Assembly (NCBI GenBank): GCA_029237755.1
Contig: JAQZBT010000077.1
Coordinates: forward strand, 1 to 8,546
Direction of reading: 5' to 3'
Length of the DNA stretch: 8,546 nucleotides
From: Candidatus Saccharimonadota bacterium
Lineage (GTDB): Bacteria; Patescibacteriota; Saccharimonadia; UBA4664
Translations under genes and position numbers: made by a program
In this document: positions 1-4,350 of the stretch, one piece after another
How the letters are laid out: each line of letters begins with the position of its first letter
Numbering within the stretch: position 1 is the first letter of the stretch
Notes under the pieces: model-generated
What the model saw: only the letters and a program-made list of their open reading frames with translations
The model's database searches: none
Told to the model about the DNA's origin: nothing

Positions 1-1
1 T

Positions 2-253
2 TAAGAGGGGTCCTTCACGCAGGCCGATAAACATATAGACCACCAAGTACCATATGAGCATTGATGCTACGACCCACACCATCCTCGTCCACCGATTCAA
101 ATAGCCGAATTTCATAAAAACGATGCCGGTGCCCAAGCCGAAGAAGAACCCCGGCCCCCAGTAAAGAGCAAGTTCCGACTTCATTAGCGTTATCCCCGAA
201 AGTGCGCCCGCAACTACTGTCGCCAGTAGCATCCACATGTACTTATTCCGCAT
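2..253 (-). CDS. Small integral membrane protein, partial (C-terminus beyond left edge)
   Basis: The minus strand reads open from an ATG at 253 to the window edge, giving 84 residues with no stop. The product is strongly hydrophobic. Three probable membrane segments lie at about residues 6-24, 28-48 and 57-77, separated by short loops carrying K25, K48, R54 and R57. A Shine-Dalgarno-like AGGA lies 8 nt before the ATG, and a perfect TATAAT on the same strand (293-288) would give a leader of about 28 nt. The gene is divergent from holA. I do not recognise the family, and no catalytic motif is visible. It could be a small standalone membrane protein or the start of a larger one. The coding call is good because hydrophobicity, SD and promoter agree; the function is unknown. 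Confidence 0.65.
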   Translation of the reverse strand, partial: MRNKYMWMLLATVVAGALSGITLMKSELALYWGPGFFFGLGTGIVFMKFGYLNRWTRMVWVVASMLIWYLVVYMFIGLREGPLL

Positions 254-268
254 TTGGTAAATCCTAGC

Positions 269-277
269 TGCTATACT
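269..277 (+). promoter_or_regulatory. Extended -10 TGCTATACT, upstream candidate promoter for holA
   Basis: A TGn extension precedes TATACT (5/6 to consensus), so a good -35 is not required. Transcription would start near 284 and leave a holA leader of about 57 nt. It lies within 20 bp of the divergent TATAAT, so the two promoters could not easily be occupied together. Confidence 0.4.
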
Positions 278-287
278 GCTTGTGCTA

Positions 288-293
288 ATTATA
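288..293 (-). promoter_or_regulatory. -10 element TATAAT for the leftward membrane-protein gene
   Basis: The minus strand carries a consensus TATAAT. A start about 7 nt downstream (near 281) leaves a leader of about 28 nt that contains the AGGA ribosome-binding site at 265-262. The -35 region about 17 bp upstream (minus TGTGAC) matches consensus poorly, so the call rests on the -10 and its position. Confidence 0.45.
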
Positions 294-305
294 GCGCTGC
301 ACCCG

Positions 306-317
306 CTGTGGTCACAG
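306..317. repeat. Inverted repeat CTGTG-GT-CACAG between divergent promoters
   Basis: Two perfect 5-bp arms around a GT centre lie between the divergent promoters, over the weak -35 region of the leftward one and just upstream of the proximal holA -10 (323-331). The position would suit a dimeric regulator binding site. The arms are short, so chance is possible. Confidence 0.25.
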
Positions 318-322
318 CTCGA

Positions 323-331
323 TGGTACACT
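323..331 (+). promoter_or_regulatory. Extended -10 TGGTACACT, proximal near-leaderless promoter for holA
   Basis: TGn followed by TACACT places the predicted start near 338, only about 3 nt before the ATG at 341. No Shine-Dalgarno sequence precedes that ATG, so the mRNA would be nearly leaderless. The same arrangement recurs at several other genes in the window. Confidence 0.4.
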
Positions 332-340
332 CTACAGAAT

Positions 341-1285
341 ATGACGCTATTCTTTTACGGGGCCAACACTTACGCTCTGCGCAAACAGCTGGGTCAAATG
401 ATGAATGCTTATCGAGCGAAAGCCGGGTCGGATTATGGACTGGAGCGGGTGGACGGAGCGACCGTTAAGCCACGTGATTTGAGCGCAACCTTGCAGGCGA
501 GCCCGTTTCTGGCTACCAGCCGGCTTGTGATCGTAGAGGGCTTGGCGACCAATAAGAGTCTGGGTGACAAGTTGGCCGGTATATTGGCCGCGGTTCCGGA
601 TACTACCGTGGCCGTTTTTGTAGACCGCGAAGTCGACCAGCGCACGACTACATTCCGGACGCTGAGCAAGGCGGACAAGGTGATGAAATTTGAGCCGTTG
701 AGCGGCCCGAGGCTGCTGGGCTGGGTGAAGGGCCAGATCGAGGCGATGGGCGGGTCGGCAGACAATGCAGCCATTCGGGAGTTGGTAGACATGGCCGGGG
801 AGGACCAGTGGCGTCTCGAAGGTGAGGTCAACAAGCTCGTAAACTACGACTCCAAAGTCACGGTCGAAACGGTCCGAGAGCTGGTGGCGCCGAGCGTGGA
901 GCGCAGCATTTTTGACCTGGTGGAAGCGATGGCGTCAGGTAGGACGGCGCCGGCGTTATCGGGCTACCACGCTTTACTCAAGCAGAAGGAATCCGAAATC
1001 TATATCCTCACGATGGTGCAGTGGCAGCTGCGCAACCTGCTGCTGGCCAAGACCGCGCCCAACATGTCGCCGGCGGAGTTGGCCAAGGCGGCCGGTATGT
1101 CGCCGTACGTAGCCGGCAAGATGATGGCAGCGCAAAGCAACACGGACGAAGAGACGCTCAAGGGAGCTTATGCTGCGGCAGCGGATTGCGAGTACGACAT
1201 CAAGAGCGGCCGCATCAAGGCTGAAGCGGCCGTGGAGCAACTAATCTACCGCGTATCAGACAGCGTTAGTAGCAGGCAGCACTGA
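341..1285 (+). CDS. holA: DNA polymerase III subunit delta (clamp loader)
   Basis: A 314-residue protein with the length and pattern of HolA. The start MTLFFYGANTYALRKQ matches the family opening (F-x-G-x-N-x-x-L). Next come the AAA+-like N-terminal domain with hydrophobic strand RLVIVEGL (about residues 61-68), the TTFRTLSKADKVMKFEPLS segment leading into the LLGWVKGQ helix, and a C-terminal helical collar domain (about residues 185-314) with SIFDLVEAMASG and EIYILTMVQWQLRNLLLAK. By family knowledge, delta opens the beta sliding clamp as part of the clamp-loader complex in the cytoplasm. I chose the ATG at 341; an in-frame ATG at 254 would add 29 residues that look unlike HolA and lie in the promoter region. 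The gene ends only 11 bp from the convergent 70-aa gene, leaving no room for a separate terminator. Confidence 0.93.
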   Translation: MTLFFYGANTYALRKQLGQMMNAYRAKAGSDYGLERVDGATVKPRDLSATLQASPFLATSRLVIVEGLATNKSLGDKLAGILAAVPDTTVAVFVDREVDQRTTTFRTLSKADKVMKFEPLSGPRLLGWVKGQIEAMGGSADNAAIRELVDMAGEDQWRLEGEVNKLVNYDSKVTVETVRELVAPSVERSIFDLVEAMASGRTAPALSGYHALLKQKESEIYILTMVQWQLRNLLLAKTAPNMSPAELAKAAGMSPYVAGKMMAAQSNTDEETLKGAYAAAADCEYDIKSGRIKAEAAVEQLIYRVSDSVSSRQH

Positions 1286-1296
1286 GGGCAGATTGC

Positions 1297-1509
1297 TTAG
1301 TAGCCGGACTCGTAATCTGCCTGCTTAATATCTTCGAGCAATGATTCCATATCACTTAGCAGGGTGTTGAGGGTTTGCAGTTCACCCTTGGCCAGCCAGG
1401 AGTTTCCCGGAGAGACGGCGAAGTCTCGCATTTGGGCAGTGTGCTGTTCGATTTCCTCGACCAGCTCGAGGAGCCTAGCTCGTAATGGGTCGGCGGGTTG
1501 TTTAGGCAT
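1297..1509 (-). CDS. 70-aa helical protein of unknown function
   Basis: A 70-residue, acidic, probably all-helical product. Leu/Ile spacing through RLLELVEEIEQHTAQM (about residues 12-27) and LNTLLSDMESLLEDIKQ (about 47-63) suggests two antiparallel amphipathic helices or a short coiled coil, joined by a turn at SPGNSW. It has no membrane segment, signal peptide or cysteine. Its ATG lies 9 nt downstream of the trmB-like stop on the same strand, so the two are likely cotranscribed; the SD is weak, so coupling to upstream translation is plausible. I do not recognise the family. The tight operon-like spacing and low-complexity-free sequence support a real gene. It lies convergent with holA, separated by 11 bp. 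Confidence 0.6.
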   Translation of the reverse strand: MPKQPADPLRARLLELVEEIEQHTAQMRDFAVSPGNSWLAKGELQTLNTLLSDMESLLEDIKQADYESGY

Positions 1510-1518
1510 AGAGCTATC

Positions 1519-2268
1519 TTATCGCAGCTTTGACCACAGGGTCTCGAACAGCAGTCTCTGCATCGCGGCGACGCCCGGTTGCTCGATAACTACGCCGTAC
1601 GGAGTGTCGTCAGGGGATACGGAGATCAAGGCGATCTTGTTGCCATAGACCAGGGTGTAGCTGGAGAGGTCGGACGCAGGTGGCTCAGGTATCCAGCGGC
1701 GCTCCGAGCTCTCATCGGACTCACCGCCTTCACCGACCGCGATGACTTTGACGAAGATGCCTTCATCGATGCGGCGGCGGGTGAAGTTGGGGAAGCGGCG
1801 GTAGAGATACTTGCGCAGTGTACGTGACGAGTAGGCGTAATACTCCTTGCGGGGCAACTGTGAGACGGTATGCAGGACGTCGCGCAGGATGACCACGATG
1901 CCCTCGTCGTCTTCGTAGAAGCGCACGGCGGGTTCGCCCAGCCCGTGGCGGCTAATGGCCATGAGGCTGGGGACGAGGCTGCGAGCCTCAGTTTCGAGTT
2001 GAGTCAGGGTGCGGCGCTTCTCGGCAATGAGGTCGTAGATCTTTTCCGGGCTTTCGGCTCGGTACTTGTTGCGCTCGCCCTTGCGGGTATAGGCGACGAG
2101 ACCGGCTTCGGCCAGGCTCTTGAGGGCTTCGTAGGTAGTTCCGCGATTAACTTTGGCGGCGGCGGCGATGCCGCGAATGGAGGTGGGTCCGCTTTCGAGT
2201 AAGGCGGTGTAGACTTTGACCTCAACTTCTTTGAGGCCAAGTTCCTGGAGGGTGGTGTAATCATCCAT
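1519..2268 (-). CDS. TrmB-family transcriptional regulator
   Basis: A 249-residue protein if started at the ATG at 2268. The N-terminal winged helix-turn-helix begins TTLQELGLKEVEVKVYTALL and continues ESGPTSIRGIAAAAKVNRGT with the wing around VAYTRKGERNKYRAESPEK. This is the TrmB/MarR-like arrangement, followed by a helical linker (about residues 85-105) and a C-terminal domain with FPNFTRRRIDEGIFVKVIA, as in TrmB-like effector domains. In archaea and many CPR bacteria such proteins act as DNA-binding repressors or activators; the ligand here is unknown. Alternative in-frame starts are ATG 2280 (with GAGAG 5 nt upstream) and GTG 2301. I prefer 2268 because the family domain begins directly there and a TACAAT -10 at 2284-2279 fits a near-leaderless start. 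It probably forms an operon with the 70-aa gene. Confidence 0.82.
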   Translation of the reverse strand: MDDYTTLQELGLKEVEVKVYTALLESGPTSIRGIAAAAKVNRGTTYEALKSLAEAGLVAYTRKGERNKYRAESPEKIYDLIAEKRRTLTQLETEARSLVPSLMAISRHGLGEPAVRFYEDDEGIVVILRDVLHTVSQLPRKEYYAYSSRTLRKYLYRRFPNFTRRRIDEGIFVKVIAVGEGGESDESSERRWIPEPPASDLSSYTLVYGNKIALISVSPDDTPYGVVIEQPGVAAMQRLLFETLWSKLR

Positions 2269-2278
2269 ACTGCGTGTC

Positions 2279-2284
2279 ATTGTA
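2279..2284 (-). promoter_or_regulatory. -10 element TACAAT for the TrmB-family gene
   Basis: Minus-strand TACAAT (5/6). The predicted start near 2272 lies about 4 nt before the chosen ATG at 2268. The -35 region 17 bp upstream (TGTCCA) matches only at three positions. If real, the longer starts at 2280 and 2301 could not be used from this transcript. Confidence 0.35.
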
Positions 2285-2322
2285 CTCTCTGCCAGACCCA
2301 CTGGACAGCCTTGTTTTTTGTC

Positions 2323-2339
2323 AATGGAATGATGCCATT
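2323..2339. repeat. Inverted repeat AATGG-7-CCATT upstream of the TrmB-family gene
   Basis: Perfect 5-bp arms with a 7-nt centre, about 40-55 bp upstream of the predicted trmB -10. Autoregulation through a nearby palindrome is common for such regulators, so this is a possible operator. The arms are short and the call is weak. Confidence 0.2.
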
Positions 2340-2965
2340 TGCTCTTCTAATCGAGCGATAAAGTGGGATAGTGAACGTGCCGGGTCCCGCCCGGCATAGC
2401 ACCTCGACAGGTGAGCACCCCAAACCCAGTCACGGTAGGCCACACAGCAGGCACCGCAGGGTGGCAGCGCCTCCGGACGGAGAGAGCTCGGGATACGAAG
2501 AGCAGCCAGGCGACAGCCCAGGTAATTAGCGACAGCTAAAGCCAATCACGCCAGTGATGCCTCTTCGTCTCTAGCGATGACCCCCGTACCGCGAGAGCGA
2601 CAACCCTGCTGCCACGAAGCAACCCTTGCCGCGAAGCACTCCCGCCTCGCGCGAGCGATACCTGGTTAGCCTGAGGTTAAAAAGCTGATCCCCTCCGGAC
2701 CGCTACCTCGCCACGATTGGCAACCCAGCGCACCGTGATGGGCTGGCTCGGGACAATAGTTCTACTGGTCCAGTACCAATGAACAGCGATTTTCGAGCCC
2801 AGCCTGTCGCTTATCGACTAAGGTCTTGCACCCGATATGTGACAAAGGTTTACCCTCTACAGTAATTCCTACTCTCATGTTCCAACCGGAATTACGAAAT
2901 CCTTGCGAAAGACTTCTTATCTTTTGCTTGGTCCGGCGACTGTTATTTCCCCCTACAGTCGCCCT
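2340..2965 (+). ncRNA. Candidate large structured RNA of unknown class
   Basis: This gap has no convincing protein gene but many inverted repeats. Those seen, in order: 2378-2384/2390-2396 (TGCCGGG, 5-nt loop); 2400-2404/2409-2413; 2495-2502/2561-2568 (ACGAAGAG with CTCTTCGT), enclosing three tetraloop hairpins at 2509-2518, 2526-2539 and 2545-2558; small hairpins at 2591-2598 and 2646-2655; 2710-2713/2718-2721; a stem of about 16 bp at 2735-2750/2794-2810 with an inner hairpin 2759-2784; 2862-2869/2888-2895; and 2935-2943/2955-2963. Three G-U pairs in the 16-bp stem and others elsewhere work only on the + strand, and GNNA loops (GACA, GACA, GCCA, GAGA) also favour it. Conserved cores of RNase P RNA, tmRNA and SRP RNA were looked for by eye and not found. 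Ends are approximate; a weak -10 TCTAAT lies at 2346-2351. Confidence 0.42.
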
Positions 2966-2978
2966 TCTCTGTTTGGTG

Positions 2979-3554
2979 CTACTTAACCGCTACCGATGCT
3001 GTGTACGTCTTGGACTGCTTCACTTTCTTGTAATTACCAAAGACCTCGGTGAGATTTCGCTTCATGTAGTCCTTCAGCCCGGAGATCACGACGACGTAGA
3101 GTTTCCCGCCTGGATTGAGTCGCTCATAAGCGTCGTGCAGGAAGATGCTCAGCAGCTCGCCTCCGATCTTAGCTGGGATGTTGGAGACGATAACGTCGAA
3201 CTTGCGGTCTGCCGGTACCTGCTCGAACCCGTTGGACAGATACGCTTCAGTATTCTCGATGCCGTTCACGTGGGCATTCAAGCTCGCATAGCCTACGGCG
3301 ACGAAGTCCTTATCCACCAGATCAACCCGTCCGGCCGGCGCCATCTTGGCAATCGCCAGTCCCAGCGGACCATACCCGCAGCCGAGGTCTAATACCTGCG
3401 CATCCTTTGCGATCTCAAGCTGGCCCACCAGAAGCGCAGTTCCCTCATCGATCTGCTTGGGACTAAAAAGCCCCCACGTGGAGTGGAAAGTAAGATCGTG
3501 CCCTGCGAGCTTGGCGTCGAAGACGATGTCTTTTTTTAGTTCGTCGGTAGTCAT
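2979..3554 (-). CDS. Class I SAM-dependent methyltransferase, RsmC/YbxB-like (MTS domain)
   Basis: A 191-residue protein. SAM-binding motif I VLDLGCGYGPLG lies at residues 54-65, an acidic post-strand-2 segment DLVDKD at 78-83, and the catalytic motif IV position reads SNIPAK at 124-129, where N6-adenine and guanine-N2 enzymes normally have NPP. The preamble TFHSTWGLFSPKQIDEGT (22-39) resembles the G-x-F-S...D-x-G-T opening of RsmC/YbxB proteins. RsmC methylates a guanine N2 in 16S rRNA; the substrate here is inferred only by family. It is shorter than RsmC (about 340 aa) and matches the single-domain YbxB type. The first Pro of NPP is Ile, a variant also used by some MTS-domain members. No SD precedes the ATG; an extended -10 places transcription at or next to the start codon. 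Confidence 0.85.
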   Translation of the reverse strand: MTTDELKKDIVFDAKLAGHDLTFHSTWGLFSPKQIDEGTALLVGQLEIAKDAQVLDLGCGYGPLGLAIAKMAPAGRVDLVDKDFVAVGYASLNAHVNGIENTEAYLSNGFEQVPADRKFDVIVSNIPAKIGGELLSIFLHDAYERLNPGGKLYVVVISGLKDYMKRNLTEVFGNYKKVKQSKTYTASVAVK

Positions 3555-3560
3555 AAAGCG

Positions 3561-3569
3561 ATGATAACA
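3561..3569 (-). promoter_or_regulatory. Extended -10 TGTTATCAT, leaderless promoter for the methyltransferase
   Basis: TGn plus TATCAT (5/6) on the minus strand ends 6 nt before the ATG at 3554, so the predicted start coincides with the A of the ATG. No SD is present. The -35 position falls inside the GC-rich rpsT terminator stem and has no consensus, as is tolerated by extended -10 promoters. Confidence 0.4.
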
Positions 3570-3591
3570 AGAAGGGGCCCGGAGGCCCCTT
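3566..3591 (-). terminator. Intrinsic terminator of rpsT with UCCG tetraloop
   Basis: An 8-bp stem AAGGGGCC/GGCCCCTT (3591-3584 with 3579-3572) closes on UCCG, a UNCG-class tetraloop on the minus strand, followed by CTTGTT. It lies about 22 nt after the rpsT stop. The U tract is short and broken by G, so some readthrough into the methyltransferase gene is possible. Confidence 0.65.
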
Positions 3592-3612
3592 GCTTAGTTG
3601 CGATTGAGAGAG

Positions 3613-4062
3613 TTACTTCTCGGTCTTCTTTTCAGCGGCCTTCTTGGCCGGAGCCTTGGCGGCAGCCTTCGCGGCCGGCTTCTTGGCAGCAGGCTTAGCG
3701 GCGGTTTTGGCTGGAGCCTTCTTGGTCGCAGTCTTAGTGGCCGTGGCCTTCTTGCCCGCACCCTTGGTGGTCTTGGTCTCGGCCGGAGTGGCCTCGGCAC
3801 CAGAAGCCTTAGCGACCGCGTGAGCGAGGACGCTCTTGCGGCGGGCAGCGGTGTTCTTGTGCAGCGTACCCTTCTTCACGGCGCGGTCGATCTCGGAGTA
3901 AGCCTCGTTGAGCTTGATCTGAATCTCCTTGGCGTCGCCGGCGGCGATGGCAGCGTGCAGAGCAGAAATGTCGGATTTGACCGCACGCTTAACCTGGAGG
4001 TTACGGCTGCGGGCGACGAGGGACTGCTTGGCGCGCTTGATAGCTGACTTAATGATGGGCAT
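3613..4062 (-). CDS. rpsT: 30S ribosomal protein S20 with Lys/Ala-rich C-terminal tail
   Basis: A 149-residue protein. Residues 1-86 are a standard S20: MPIIKSAIKRAKQS at the start and KKGTLHKNTAARRKSVLAH at 63-81, the 16S rRNA-binding helices. Residues 87-149 are an added tail rich in Lys, Ala, Thr and Pro with recurring AAK/APAK/TATK units, like histone-H1 or other nucleic-acid-binding tails; ordinary S20 is about 85-90 residues. S20 binds 16S rRNA early in 30S assembly. The start is supported by AGGAA 6 nt upstream and by a strong promoter. The tail is encoded with the same high G/C third positions as the core, with no frameshift visible. It is divergent from the DHH-like gene and followed by its own terminator. 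Confidence 0.95.
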   Translation of the reverse strand: MPIIKSAIKRAKQSLVARSRNLQVKRAVKSDISALHAAIAAGDAKEIQIKLNEAYSEIDRAVKKGTLHKNTAARRKSVLAHAVAKASGAEATPAETKTTKGAGKKATATKTATKKAPAKTAAKPAAKKPAAKAAAKAPAKKAAEKKTEK

Positions 4063-4085
4063 GAATAGTTCCTAAATACCAACGG

Positions 4086-4114
4086 AATATACCCGATACA
4101 GGGGCTTTTGTAAA
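4086..4114 (-). promoter_or_regulatory. Sigma70-type promoter of rpsT
   Basis: TTTACA (4114-4109), a 17-bp spacer and TATATT (4091-4086): 5/6 at both hexamers with ideal spacing. The predicted start near 4079 gives a leader of about 17 nt that holds the AGGAA site. This is the best complete promoter in the window. Confidence 0.7.
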
Positions 4115-4165
4115 GGTATCTGGAGCCAGTGCCGGTACCCTCAGCGCTAACCATAAGCGTAACTA

Positions 4166-4194
4166 TTGACAAAACGGCCAAAATGAGTTAGATT
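4166..4194 (+). promoter_or_regulatory. Sigma70-type leaderless promoter of the DHH-like gene
   Basis: Perfect TTGACA (4166-4171), a 17-bp spacer and TAGATT (4189-4194, 4/6). The predicted start is 4201, exactly the A of the upstream ATG of the DHH-like gene, with no SD. The survival of this promoter supports 4201 as the ancestral start. Confidence 0.6.
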
Positions 4195-4200
4195 ATGCGC

Positions 4201-4350
4201 ATGGATTTGACCCCGAAACAGCAGACATCCGAAGCGATTCGCCAGTCTGAGACGATTCTCATCACCACCGGTCAGCACCCCTCGGTCGACCAGGTGGCTG
4301 CGTTACCGACAGCCTCCCTCCGAGCACTAACATGCTCGAGACCAACCTCG
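4201..4350 (+). pseudogene. N-terminal fragment of the DHH-like gene, cut off by a frameshift
   Basis: From ATG 4201 the frame reads MDLTPKQQTSEAIRQSETIL and then ITTGQHPSVDQVAA (to 4302), which resembles motif I of DHH-family phosphoesterases (the H...PDGDA strand-loop-helix) in a degenerate form. After 4302 the frame continues for 16 unrelated residues to a TAG at 4351. The downstream frame, read back from ATG 4332, gives VTDSLPPSTNMLETN directly from 4302, so the two halves of one protein meet at about 4300-4302 in different frames. The roughly 20 residues normally lying between motif I and the next strand are missing, which fits a deletion of 3n+1 bases. It may be a true mutation or a sequence or assembly error. 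Confidence 0.6.

Noticed and set aside
2457..2471. T-box-like AGGGTGG segment
   Set aside because: The match to the T-box antiterminator bulge is partial, no aminoacyl-tRNA synthetase or amino-acid gene follows on the + strand, and no specifier stem was found.
2321..2545. Minus-strand open frame of 74 codons with a TTG start upstream of the TrmB-family gene
   Set aside because: Cys/Arg/Pro-rich with no family resemblance and no SD, and it overlaps several base-paired stems whose wobble pairs point to the other strand.
2581..2660. Possible CRISPR-like or tandem repeat (recurring CCC...CGAAGCA units)
   Set aside because: The units are imperfect, of unequal length and only two or three in number, and are better explained as adjacent small hairpins.
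2340..2965. RNase P RNA, tmRNA, SRP RNA or a tRNA in the structured gap
   Set aside because: Conserved cores and a tRNA-like T-arm/CCA end could not be found on either strand by eye. A covariance-model search would settle it.
2826..3392. Plus-strand open frame of 188 codons
   Set aside because: Mostly antisense to the well-supported methyltransferase; its sequence has no family character and it is explained by the codon bias of the opposite strand.
3598..4047. Plus-strand 149-codon frame rich in Leu/Gly/Arg
   Set aside because: It is the mirror of the Lys/Ala repeats of rpsT and has no SD or promoter.
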